IMG/VR virus record: IMGVR_UViG_3300047550_002841
Location: 1-64,000 of that record
Direction: 5' to 3' (one strand)
DNA length: 64,000 nucleotides
Source of the DNA: a virus
Made by a program: the position numbers and the translations under genes. Shown in pieces: positions 18,783-27,874 of the stretch (position 1 is its first letter; each line of letters opens with the position of its first letter). The notes beneath the pieces are model-generated. The model had not been told where the DNA came from, made no database searches, and saw only the letters and a program-made list of their open reading frames with translations.

Positions 18783-21700
18783 TTATTTATTATACAACCT
18801 AGGGTTTGGTCTATATTTAACCACGTAGTTAATCAACTTTTGGAAAATATTGGGTGCAAATCTCAACTTGATTTTTAAGTATCTGCCCCACAATCTAGAG
18901 GTATCGTTAGAATTTACGCTAGTTCCTGTAGAGTCATTTTTAATCGGAGCATAGTAAAAGTCTTCCAACTCTTCAAATTCTGCACTAGTCAAAAATGAAA
19001 CATGATCTCTAGTAGCAAAATCTAACCGCTCAGGAGTAATATCACTTACTACCTGCACTGCCTCAAAGTTTTTACTCAAGTTCGGATCAATATTTACCAC
19101 CCCTTCAATGTGACCATTATATTGAACTCCATAGAATGTACTATAGTTACCTGAGTTGGCTACATAAATTTTGTTCTGGTCGTCTGGTTTACTTGTATAG
19201 TAAGTGTTCCCACGACTAGTAATGATATTCGGATACTCAGTCATGAACCCAATAAAACCACCTTTCACTTCATCATAAACCAATGTAAATATTTTAAAGT
19301 ACTGTGGATGTGTATCAGGTGTTAACTTTTGCCATCTATTTGCCCACGTTGCTCCAAACTGAGGTACTGAATTAATAGTATCTAGATTGTTTACTGTTTT
19401 CAAGTATACAAATGGTACACCAGAAATATGTCGATCAGCAACCTCGGGCTCTCCGTAGTAATTGAAATCTAACACATCACCACTGTGACTATTAACAACC
19501 AATGAGTTTATCGGATATTGAACAAACGTAAGATAGCTCGTGTCCGTATATGTCTGAAACTCAGATATGCTTGGGTCTACTGCTGTAAATGACATCACAA
19601 CTTCATAAAATCTTTGGTTGTAGCCAATAACTACTCCCTGACCAGTAATTGGTTGATCTTGTCTAGTATGCCAATCCGTATTATTCATCAAATAGGATAT
19701 CAATCCTTTATCCGAAATAACTTGAACTCCATTACCTGCAAAGCGTATTAATTTCTTTGCCCTACTATTCCACCAATACAAATTCTCATCTCCAGTAAAG
19801 GTTTTACCCTTGGCAATAGCAAATTTATTAGTTGCTCCAAAACTACTGAGCTGCTGCCCTTTGTTGTTCAGAACCCCACCTGTACCAATAATTAGTTCAG
19901 TACCTGAGTCACTATTAACCACTTGAGTATCACCTACATAATGTCTTATAAATGCATCTGGCTGTAACGAGTATAAGTTACTATTTACAGTTACAATATC
20001 AACTATCTCACCTTGGTTAGTATCTAAATCAACAACATCAATAGGCTTAAATACTCTGTAGTTATCTCTCTCAGAGCCAGTGCTTTTGACTTGTGAAAAT
20101 CTTATAGACGCTGGACGCTTACCATCCCATCTAGAGTTAGGGTCAAAACCAGTTTCAGTAAAGACATTATCTATCACTGAAAACTGTGAATCATAATTAT
20201 TCTGATTGTCTACTTCCGGCCATTGCTCCAGCCAGTAAAGTAATCCAGTTCCCCACGCTCCTTGCGGTAGCTCTGCATAAGTAACTACGTTTGAAGCCAA
20301 TGTCGCTACACCTGTAAATGTAGGTGACCAATCTCGAATATACGCATTGCCTGCACGTTTGTAACCTGCTTCGTTGATACCGGTAATAAATTTTTCCATG
20401 TACTGCGGATAAACAAATCCGGGACCTTCCTGTTCATCATTGTGGTCTATTGTATAGAACATCTGCGTATTAGAGATGTTCTGTGAATAGAATGAATACG
20501 CCAATCCGAAACCATAATTCAATGAGTTATAAGTACTCATACGCATTTTTAAATGCGACTTTTGAGTAAATACATCTCCTCCGAAAACAGATACATTTGA
20601 TTGTATGCCCCTTTCGTTACCTGTCATTATATATAAATGATTGGTTGTTTCATACACACTCTGCTCTTTATTGGCTGGGTACTTTGCGGTGTTGCCCTTG
20701 TCACGGAAAATTTGAGCATATACTAATCCTTCTTTATTAAATGTGCCTGATCCAGTAGCATACAAACCAGTGTATCCGGGAATAGTACTTAGTTTTGTTG
20801 TCAACTTGAATACTGTACAGGCTTTCATATTGCTGAAAAATGGATTTACACTAGCATAAGTTCTACCCTCGGGTGGAACACTAATTCCATTTTTAACCTT
20901 ATCCATTCCTCCAAACGGTCTTGCTTCACCTGTCTGAAACTTTTCCGCTTCAGCAATTGTAAAATCAGTATACGGTACTAATGTGTTTTTGAAATAGCCT
21001 GTGTACTCTTGATGTACAGACTCATAGTCACCTGTATTAAAACCTTGAAGCGTATACTCATCATATGGTACTGGCACGCTTAAAACTTTCATCTTGTCAC
21101 CTGCAACATATGTATACTGTACTTGGTTGAAGTACATGTCGGGCGAGTGGAAATAACCAAACTCAGAGTTATCAGTATTGCCCAACATGATATCATTTTG
21201 ATAGGATGATGTTCTAAATGCTAAACTATGATCTCTTCTACAATAATTTGACGGAAAAGTAGAAAACGTAAATGATGGCGTTCTAACTACATCCTTGTGG
21301 TAAGGAATCAAATTATCTACCCCTAGACCGGGATCTGTATCTTCTCTCACTCCTCCTACAAGAAGTCCAGTTGCCAATACCTCGGGTATCCGATCACATC
21401 TTACAATTCTATACGCTTTTATCAAACGATACAGAGGTTCTCCATCAACTTGATAATCTAAATTGATATTGTGAAATTTAGGATAGTAGATGTTGACGTA
21501 ATCAGAATCTAGATTTGTAAAGTTTGTAGTTGTAATGTTATTGGCTGATCTGCGTGTAGGTGATGTACAGTTAGTTGCTGACAAGTCAAAACGAATATCA
21601 TCTACCCAATATGGCGAAGACCATTTACCAGTTTTTTTCCACTGAACTTGTATACCAAAACGATAGGTATCATTCATCATGTAACCAGTATAGTTCAATA

Positions 21701-23504
21701 CATTCTGAGGATCTTGGTATTCACCAAAACGATAGTTAGGATAAGTCTTATTTGTATCTCCTTTACCAAAACGATTGCCACGCCAAACACTTGGTATTTG
21801 TTTAATTTCAAGACTGTGGGTAATTTGAGATGCCCACTGCGTCAAATCAGCATCGACCATTTCTTCAATGTTTGAAATAAATAGTCGATTACTGTTGATT
21901 CGCAAACTCTTCACTTTTGTCACTTTTGCTGTAAGAGCTAGTATTTCTGCTGGGGACAATGGGAAATTGTCTTGACCATTGTTGCTGTGAACAACTTCAA
22001 TTGATGTTTCGTTATTCAAACGATATCTCTGAACCATTGAAGCAGTAAAAGTATCTCCTTCATATTCAATAGCAACCAATTCAAAATAAGCGTATTCTCC
22101 CGGGGGAATGTTATCTACTCTGAGTTTTATTGATTTGTTTGTCAGAGTCCCCGGCTGATCACCTTTTACTAAAGAAGCACTAGTTGTGTTTGTGCTAAAT
22201 ACATTAATAAGACCACTAGGATACAAATAATCTGTACCCACAAAATCATCGGTCACAAAACGACCAGAATATCTTTTGTTACCACACTTCAGTGATCCAC
22301 CCCCTTCAGTACTTTCCAAGTAGGTAATTGTAGCAGATGGTGTATCTACGAACAGGGCTGTTTCTTTATCTACTTTAGATATATCAATAGTGCCACCGTA
22401 AGCAGTCAATACTCCATCCTGCACATAAGGGTATGGTACACTCAGTGCTCGGGGTTTATTGTAGTTGTCAGTCCAATATATATTGACATCTTGCGTACGT
22501 TTTTCTACGTCAGCTTGTATCTGATAATCAACATTAAATCCTAATCTCTTAGATTTTAACAGCCTTGTATATGTATACGAATCTGTTGCCGAGTTATATT
22601 GAACTACACCAATTTCACTTAAACTACGAAACGGTGTGATATAACTTGCTGATAGATAATTTGGAGTAGCCAAAAAGACAATGGTATCATCGCCCACACT
22701 TTCCATTCCGATAATTTTATACTTCGCCACTAACGAAGTAAAATCTACCCACTCAGAAAGTTGAACAAGTTTATCGATTATGTTTCCTGACTCAATAATC
22801 TCAAAATCATCCCATGTAGTGTGCGATACATCAAAATATCCGCTTTCACTATCGATGTAGGTAAATGAAGTATAAACAAATCCAGCACTAAACGCAGTAA
22901 GAATCGTCTGTATTTGTGTAGTAAGTGAATTCACAGGAGTCGATGTCAACTCTTGTGAGCCAGAACCTGCAGAAGTAATGTCTATAATTGAAGTTAACGC
23001 TGCATTAGAATACAACTCAATAACAGTTCCAGAAATAACTTTTACATAGTAAGATGACCCAGATACAAGTGGTGTCGCTGCCGAACCAAATAAATTCAAG
23101 TAAGTTACAAGCTGACCATTGGAAAATGAGTGAGCACCTCCAAACGTAATTCTATTTAAAACTGTATCAATACTAGAAATCAAAATGCTAGTGGGCGATA
23201 ACGCGGCTGTATAAGTAGTAGGACCACTTAATACGTTGTTACGATAAATGCCAATAGATCCATTAATTAAATATGGGTAGGTGGCTTTTACATATACTCT
23301 CCAAACAGTTTCTGTAGAAGTAGGATCAGGTATAGTTACTTTTAGACTATTTCCCTTCATAGGAGAAACAGCCTGCAAATTAGACGATGAATCATCTCTA
23401 TGTCTAATATTTTGGGCATCTATATAATTACCACCAGATACACCCTGTGGGTCTGTATCCTTATCCATGATACCATTCTGAAGTAATTTTACGTGTATTC
23501 CCAT
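18783..23504 (-). CDS. Large tail protein, nozzle/stabilisation type (1573 aa)
   Basis: The N-terminal 60 residues (LLQNGIMDKDTDPQGV ... NYIDAQNIRH) have the pattern seen at the start of tail nozzle or stabilisation proteins of podoviruses, where the protein loops over its own beta-propeller. The rest is beta-rich with many aromatic residues, as expected of a propeller-containing tail tube protein. It directly follows three connector-type genes in transcription order, the place where T7 gp12-like or crAss-like tail proteins are found. The tail assignment is strong; the precise equivalence is inference. Confidence 0.65.
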   Translation of the reverse strand: MGIHVKLLQNGIMDKDTDPQGVSGGNYIDAQNIRHRDDSSSNLQAVSPMKGNSLKVTIPDPTSTETVWRVYVKATYPYLINGSIGIYRNNVLSGPTTYTAALSPTSILISSIDTVLNRITFGGAHSFSNGQLVTYLNLFGSAATPLVSGSSYYVKVISGTVIELYSNAALTSIIDITSAGSGSQELTSTPVNSLTTQIQTILTAFSAGFVYTSFTYIDSESGYFDVSHTTWDDFEIIESGNIIDKLVQLSEWVDFTSLVAKYKIIGMESVGDDTIVFLATPNYLSASYITPFRSLSEIGVVQYNSATDSYTYTRLLKSKRLGFNVDYQIQADVEKRTQDVNIYWTDNYNKPRALSVPYPYVQDGVLTAYGGTIDISKVDKETALFVDTPSATITYLESTEGGGSLKCGNKRYSGRFVTDDFVGTDYLYPSGLINVFSTNTTSASLVKGDQPGTLTNKSIKLRVDNIPPGEYAYFELVAIEYEGDTFTASMVQRYRLNNETSIEVVHSNNGQDNFPLSPAEILALTAKVTKVKSLRINSNRLFISNIEEMVDADLTQWASQITHSLEIKQIPSVWRGNRFGKGDTNKTYPNYRFGEYQDPQNVLNYTGYMMNDTYRFGIQVQWKKTGKWSSPYWVDDIRFDLSATNCTSPTRRSANNITTTNFTNLDSDYVNIYYPKFHNINLDYQVDGEPLYRLIKAYRIVRCDRIPEVLATGLLVGGVREDTDPGLGVDNLIPYHKDVVRTPSFTFSTFPSNYCRRDHSLAFRTSSYQNDIMLGNTDNSEFGYFHSPDMYFNQVQYTYVAGDKMKVLSVPVPYDEYTLQGFNTGDYESVHQEYTGYFKNTLVPYTDFTIAEAEKFQTGEARPFGGMDKVKNGISVPPEGRTYASVNPFFSNMKACTVFKLTTKLSTIPGYTGLYATGSGTFNKEGLVYAQIFRDKGNTAKYPANKEQSVYETTNHLYIMTGNERGIQSNVSVFGGDVFTQKSHLKMRMSTYNSLNYGFGLAYSFYSQNISNTQMFYTIDHNDEQEGPGFVYPQYMEKFITGINEAGYKRAGNAYIRDWSPTFTGVATLASNVVTYAELPQGAWGTGLLYWLEQWPEVDNQNNYDSQFSVIDNVFTETGFDPNSRWDGKRPASIRFSQVKSTGSERDNYRVFKPIDVVDLDTNQGEIVDIVTVNSNLYSLQPDAFIRHYVGDTQVVNSDSGTELIIGTGGVLNNKGQQLSSFGATNKFAIAKGKTFTGDENLYWWNSRAKKLIRFAGNGVQVISDKGLISYLMNNTDWHTRQDQPITGQGVVIGYNQRFYEVVMSFTAVDPSISEFQTYTDTSYLTFVQYPINSLVVNSHSGDVLDFNYYGEPEVADRHISGVPFVYLKTVNNLDTINSVPQFGATWANRWQKLTPDTHPQYFKIFTLVYDEVKGGFIGFMTEYPNIITSRGNTYYTSKPDDQNKIYVANSGNYSTFYGVQYNGHIEGVVNIDPNLSKNFEAVQVVSDITPERLDFATRDHVSFLTSAEFEELEDFYYAPIKNDSTGTSVNSNDTSRLWGRYLKIKLRFAPNIFQKLINYVVKYRPNPRLYNK

Positions 23505-23506
23505 AG

Positions 23507-23998
23507 TTATAAATTAGCTGCTCTTTGCAGTTGATACTCCCTCTTGTAATTATCCATTACTGGTGCATAACGATCAAAGTGTCTCCTACTGTATTTCCAA
23601 CCAATATAAGCTACAAGCATACGCTCCCATTCATCCTTCAAATAAACTGTGCCATCTTCATCTACAGGATAACCTTTGTACGATATGACGAACTTGGTAC
23701 CATCTGCAATCTCTAATGCAGACATAAATATAGCGTAGTCGTTCTGAATTTCAAAATCATATGATTCACAATATGTCTGCCCTTCGCAAGTAGATACACT
23801 TAGAATCTGATTCCAAGCGTTGGGCAATGGCAGACGAGAGTCTTCTATTTCGCTAATGTAGGTGTAATTACGTAAATTACTACCGGATCTAAACGTCTTC
23901 AATACTTGGTTTACCAATATTTTAAACCAAAGTGCATTTTCAGAATAACTGATTTGCAATTCCTCACAGGCTGCTGCAATTACATCTTCAATTTTCAT
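23507..23998 (-). CDS. Head-tail connector / ring protein (163 aa)
   Basis: A small mixed alpha/beta protein: a helical start (IEDVIAAACEELQI), a beta middle, and a C-terminal helix with YIGWKYSRRHFDRYAP. Length, fold impression and location (between the portal/capsid block and the 1573-aa tail protein) resemble the ring or adaptor proteins stacked under the portal in crAss-like and T7-like virions. Two bases separate it from the tail protein gene. Not assigned to a named family from sequence alone. Confidence 0.5.
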   Translation of the reverse strand: MKIEDVIAAACEELQISYSENALWFKILVNQVLKTFRSGSNLRNYTYISEIEDSRLPLPNAWNQILSVSTCEGQTYCESYDFEIQNDYAIFMSALEIADGTKFVISYKGYPVDEDGTVYLKDEWERMLVAYIGWKYSRRHFDRYAPVMDNYKREYQLQRAANL

Positions 23999-24009
23999 CG
24001 GTAATCAGA

Positions 24010-24666
24010 TTAATTTTGTTTATTTGGAACAGTGTCTAACGAATCAGATATTACATCGGCTGTACGAACCATCTTACGCATGAGTTCTACACTAATCTGC
24101 TCAACAATGTCATTCTCCATAGCCGCATCAATCGGATATTGATCGATGTCGGTACGATAGTTTGGAACTTCGGTTGGATCGTTAAATAACGCTTTTACCA
24201 ATAACTTTCTAAACTTGGGGTTTTTATAAATATGAATATAGAATTTGCCATCATAATCTGCTTGGTAATCCCATACGATTCCTTTTTCCTTTTGAAACAT
24301 TGAATGCATAGATAATGCAGTGTAGTTTGAACGAATCCGCATAAAAGGCTTTTGTGCATTCACATGACCAACATAAATAAAACCATCATGACGATCATCC
24401 AATCTTATTACAGTCGGGCATGGAAACTTAACGACATCGCAACCTGCTTCAACTTGAGCTTCCAATAATTCAACACTATAGGCTTGTACACACGCTTCGT
24501 TAATGCGATCACTCAACGATTGCTTAGTCAGTGCAGATAGTATAGATGCTCGAGCAGTATGTATTTTTGACTCGATATATGGTTCATCAAAGCGTGTTTC
24601 GTCAGTCGTATTTCCCCCACCAATATTAGATAGGATTCTATGTACTATTTCTCGTAGAGTACTCAT
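24010..24666 (-). CDS. Head-tail connector / ring protein (218 aa)
   Basis: The N-terminus (STLREIVHRILSNIGGG) is followed by a helix and a beta-rich core, and a C-terminal helical segment (MENDIVEQISVELMRKMV). The pattern of an N-terminal helical pair then a beta sandwich then a helix fits adaptor/ring proteins. Position second in the run of three connector-type genes supports this. It could also be a tail completion protein. Confidence 0.5.
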   Translation of the reverse strand: MSTLREIVHRILSNIGGGNTTDETRFDEPYIESKIHTARASILSALTKQSLSDRINEACVQAYSVELLEAQVEAGCDVVKFPCPTVIRLDDRHDGFIYVGHVNAQKPFMRIRSNYTALSMHSMFQKEKGIVWDYQADYDGKFYIHIYKNPKFRKLLVKALFNDPTEVPNYRTDIDQYPIDAAMENDIVEQISVELMRKMVRTADVISDSLDTVPNKQN

Positions 24667-24669
24667 CTA

Positions 24670-25494
24670 TTAAGGATTTATTGAGATGTCCGCAGCAGCA
24701 TTCTGCCGAACTTCAGCATCTCGCACTTGTGCAGAATATGTCATTACACACTCATCAGCCAGACGATACAAGAACTTTTCTGTGTATGCTGTGATCTGAG
24801 TGGCCCCAGTCGCTAAAAATATATGGCCAGTCGCACTAGTAGGTTGTGAAAAATAATCTATTGTGATTGATACTGGCTGTGGAAACAAATACAATGCTTT
24901 GTTATTGGCAGTTCCTACAATGCGGTTTTGTATTTGATACTTAGGTTGAAATATTGTAGCCGTATGATACACATCTTTTTTTCTGTCTGAAAACCTAGGT
25001 GTAGCTTCAAAAGTTCTGGTCAAGTATACAGCAGCTGCCGGATCTACAGGAGTAGCACTGCTAATAGTAAATGTTGTTTTAGTAGTTGCCGTAACTACTC
25101 CAGTAACTGCGATTACTTTGATTGTATCGCCAACCCTAACTGTATGACCAGTAGAAGTAAATACTGTAGTATACGGACCTGCACCTGTAGTAACACGAGT
25201 AAGAACGCCTAGCAACGTATCAAATGTACATGCCACTCGGAACAAGTGCATGTAAGTTCTATCCAAACCTGTTAGATCAAAATAAGGATTTGATACAGTT
25301 TTAACCTCATCCTTAATTAAAAGACTCCAGAGTTCATCGTATTCTTTTTGAGCATCGAGATCCCTGTAAGTTCTTTCACACAAACGGTATATTGTTTCCT
25401 CAATAATACGATTAGCTTTGCCAGTGTCTATATAGGCACTGTAGGCTTTATCGATTTTTTGTTGAAGTAATGTGTAAAATTCAGCCCCGGTCAT
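24670..25494 (-). CDS. Head-tail connector / ring protein with inserted beta domain (274 aa)
   Basis: The N-terminal helices (FYTLLQQKIDKAYSAYIDTGKA) and C-terminal helix (KFLYRLADECVMTYSAQVRD) bracket a Thr/Val-rich beta segment at about residues 95-165, which looks like an inserted immunoglobulin-like or similar domain. It is first of the three connector-type genes in transcription order. TATATTTG lies 6 bases before its ATG (25501-25508), so it may head a sub-operon running into the tail genes. Function is inferred from context. Confidence 0.5.
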   Translation of the reverse strand: MTGAEFYTLLQQKIDKAYSAYIDTGKANRIIEETIYRLCERTYRDLDAQKEYDELWSLLIKDEVKTVSNPYFDLTGLDRTYMHLFRVACTFDTLLGVLTRVTTGAGPYTTVFTSTGHTVRVGDTIKVIAVTGVVTATTKTTFTISSATPVDPAAAVYLTRTFEATPRFSDRKKDVYHTATIFQPKYQIQNRIVGTANNKALYLFPQPVSITIDYFSQPTSATGHIFLATGATQITAYTEKFLYRLADECVMTYSAQVRDAEVRQNAAADISINP

Positions 25495-25523
25495 TTAACA
25501 CAAATATACAAAAATTAATTATT

Positions 25524-26123
25524 TCAATCGAATATACTTTTTTGTCTCTTCAAATCCTCTACTTTGTTTTTGTAATGCTCTATCAGATCAAGCATTTCAT
25601 CAGTCGTATACTTTTTCACTTGTTTTGAAAGTAGAACCATTTTGTCAGCCATGCCAGTACCGTATTTAATATCCAGTCGCTTCCCGAATTCGTACTGCAT
25701 ACCACTTAATCCAACATTACACGCATAGCATTGGGGTGCACAATTGTGTTCATGAAACCGAGTGGACATAAATCTTCTAGACTGAAAATGCCCATTCTGT
25801 ATTGCTTTAAAATACTCTTGTCGGTCACAAGTAAAACATTTTACCCTGCCTTGATTATCTGAATTGACCAATCTAATGTACAGTGAAAAAAAGATGTCTA
25901 GTTTTTTGGTCAGTTGAGATATACTGAGTCGTTTCTTTTCTCTTTTGACTGCTTTTCTCTCCTGAGCTTTTTCTTTAGCGTATTTTTTGTAGCACGTCAA
26001 GCAGAGTTTTTTCCTAAAATTCGCATACGGACGATCTCGTTTACAACCAGAACATACACTTTCTTTTACTCGCTTTACGGCCTCTCCCTTAATTGGAGTT
26101 TTCTTTTCTTTTTTCTGAATCAT
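25524..26123 (-). CDS. ninG: NinG/Rap-like recombination endonuclease
   Basis: The 199-aa protein has an N-terminal CxxC zinc ribbon (SVCSGCKRDR ... LCLTCYK), a Lys/Arg-rich linker, then the NinG core: SLYIRLVNSD, CFTCDRQ, GHFQSRRFMSTRFHEHN and PQCYACN. In lambda, NinG (Rap) is a structure-specific nuclease that resolves recombination intermediates. Here it sits inside the virion operon between head and connector genes rather than with replication genes, far from the SSB and exonuclease. It could act on branched DNA before packaging, which would explain late expression. The family call is strong; timing is inference. Confidence 0.85.
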   Translation of the reverse strand: MIQKKEKKTPIKGEAVKRVKESVCSGCKRDRPYANFRKKLCLTCYKKYAKEKAQERKAVKREKKRLSISQLTKKLDIFFSLYIRLVNSDNQGRVKCFTCDRQEYFKAIQNGHFQSRRFMSTRFHEHNCAPQCYACNVGLSGMQYEFGKRLDIKYGTGMADKMVLLSKQVKKYTTDEMLDLIEHYKNKVEDLKRQKSIFD

Positions 26124-26134
26124 GTGGCATCAAA

Positions 26135-26160
26135 TAAAAAACCCCTCCTAAGAGGGGTTT
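26135..26160 (-). terminator. Rho-independent terminator after the 287-aa gene
   Basis: On the minus strand a 9-bp stem (AAACCCCTC/GAGGGGTTT) with a 4-base loop is followed by TTTTTTA. It lies 21 bases after the stop at 26181 and just before the NinG-like gene, so it should reduce transcription into the connector genes. Confidence 0.85.
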
Positions 26161-26180
26161 CATGTGAACGAATAAACTCC

Positions 26181-27044
26181 TTAGACGGTCAAACCATCAA
26201 CAAGGGCGGTCTTCTTTTCTCGTGTTTTCTTAACCTCCTTGATCTTTTCGGCAACTACCTCAGTAATATCTGATTTAGTCATGTCGTCAAGATTTTTAGC
26301 AGGTTGAGTAACAGCTTTATCTACTTCTGGAACAATAAAGCCATAAAATAAATCTTTGTCGCTATTACACATGTCGACTACGTCCCTCTCAGTAGGACCA
26401 AGAGTACGACCACCAACACGATAAAAACCACTTTCATACTTAATCAAGCCAAGCGTAATTGCCTTATTGGCATACACTTTAACCTTTTTGTCTGAATCTA
26501 CTGCATTATAGAAATAATCAAATACGTTTTTACGTACGATAGCTTCCCCTGTTAAGTTTGGACCAACCAAACGAGAAATCAATTCCTTGTGCGACAAGCT
26601 TCTGGCATCGATTCCCAAAGCAAAGGCCAAATCATATTTTTCTTCAAATGACAATGACATGCATTTCAATGCTGTGTCAAAGTTTTCTCCCAACTTTGCT
26701 ACTTCATTGTCGATGATTTTGTGTTGCAAAACCAATGTAAACAAAGCATTTATCAAATTAGGATTGTCATGTCCTTCAGATAAGACCAATGGGTGATTCA
26801 TGTAAAAATCGACTACCGCTAGTTCATAAGGATTAGAATCCTCATATTCCAACGTGTAGATCGCACCGTCATTTAGCAGTACGTCAAATTGTTTAAATGA
26901 ACCATCTTGTTCAAAGTCTGAAATAATACGTTTACCGTTTTCTACACAGTAAAGATGTTTACGACTCACTTTGTCGTAGTAAGCTCCTTGCAAGGTATAG
27001 GTACCTTTGGGAGAGCGAGATGATAAGAGTATTTTACGTAACAT
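26181..27044 (-). CDS. Hypothetical protein in the head module (287 aa)
   Basis: Not recognised. The first 80 residues look like a beta-barrel of SH3/OB kind (YTLQGAYYDKVSRKHLYCVENGK ... IYTLEYED); the middle is helical; the C-terminus is Lys-rich (VAEKIKEVKKTREKK). It stands alone between two terminators (27081-27110 and 26135-26160), so it may be expressed at a level of its own. That isolation suggests a head-associated or regulatory role, but there is no direct evidence. Confidence 0.6.
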   Translation of the reverse strand: MLRKILLSSRSPKGTYTLQGAYYDKVSRKHLYCVENGKRIISDFEQDGSFKQFDVLLNDGAIYTLEYEDSNPYELAVVDFYMNHPLVLSEGHDNPNLINALFTLVLQHKIIDNEVAKLGENFDTALKCMSLSFEEKYDLAFALGIDARSLSHKELISRLVGPNLTGEAIVRKNVFDYFYNAVDSDKKVKVYANKAITLGLIKYESGFYRVGGRTLGPTERDVVDMCNSDKDLFYGFIVPEVDKAVTQPAKNLDDMTKSDITEVVAEKIKEVKKTREKKTALVDGLTV

Positions 27045-27080
27045 ATAAATATTTGTCGAAGATAAAGAAATAAACCAAAT

Positions 27081-27110
27081 AAAAAAATGGGGGAGTCTCC
27101 CCCCCCATTA
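27081..27110 (-). terminator. Rho-independent terminator after the head decoration gene
   Basis: On the minus strand a G-run/C-run hairpin (GGGGG, 5-base loop, CCCCC, extended by AT pairs) is followed by seven Ts. It comes 16 bases after the stop at 27126 and closes the portal-scaffold-capsid-decoration transcription unit. Confidence 0.8.
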
Positions 27111-27125
27111 AAAGCACCAAATTAA

Positions 27126-27863
27126 TTACAAGTTGTAAGTTGCAGGTGAAGACAACGGAGCAGCAATGAATGCATCAATTGCTGTTACCAAAGTTGCGTT
27201 ATTGGTAAAGATAACTTGCTCAAGGTATTCTTGTCCGGGGTTAACGTGACCAGAAGCATTACTTTGTTTTACTTTGAAGCAGTACTCAGTGTAAACTTGA
27301 CCAGCTACTGCGTTGCTCAAGCCACGCAATGCCAAGTTAGCAGCCAAACCATAAGGCTTAGCAAAAGCTACAGTCTGAGCCACAGCCAAAGTACCTGCAC
27401 CTACGCTAATACAGTTGATGTTCTGAGGAACAGTTGTATTAGAAGTTACAGTCACTAAGGTAGTACCGTCAGTCGCAGTTACACCGTAAGCTACACCGAT
27501 TGCGTTGATAGCTGCAGTCAAACCTGCAGTAATCTCAGCAACAGTTGCAGTAGCATCAGAAGTGAAGCTAGCAGTGAAAGTCTGCAAGTTAGGACCGAAG
27601 TATCCCCAATCAGACTCTTTGTACACCTGAATAGTCACAGAGTAAACTGTGCTGTTCGTAGCGGTAGGAGTCAAAGTTTGGCTACGAGAAGTACCAGCAG
27701 CACCAGCTTGCTTAGTAACACTGTAGATACCCAAAACATCCATAGGGATAAAACGCTGAGCTTCAGGAGAAGTCAAGTCAGATCCAGAACGGTTGTTCAC
27801 AAACAATTTGCCTTGGTCTACTGTCAAAGTAGTGGCGTTATTCAATAAAACTACGTTTTGCAT
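27126..27863 (-). CDS. Putative head decoration / auxiliary capsid protein (245 aa)
   Basis: The 245-aa product is rich in Ala, Thr, Val and Asn with little charge, typical of beta-rich structural phage proteins. It follows the capsid gene by 11 bases and is followed by a strong terminator, so it is probably made in large amounts. No signal peptide or enzyme motif. Head fibre base or decoration protein are the likely options; the choice is inference. Confidence 0.55.
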   Translation of the reverse strand: MQNVVLLNNATTLTVDQGKLFVNNRSGSDLTSPEAQRFIPMDVLGIYSVTKQAGAAGTSRSQTLTPTATNSTVYSVTIQVYKESDWGYFGPNLQTFTASFTSDATATVAEITAGLTAAINAIGVAYGVTATDGTTLVTVTSNTTVPQNINCISVGAGTLAVAQTVAFAKPYGLAANLALRGLSNAVAGQVYTEYCFKVKQSNASGHVNPGQEYLEQVIFTNNATLVTAIDAFIAAPLSSPATYNL

Positions 27864-27874
27864 TTTCTTAAAAA

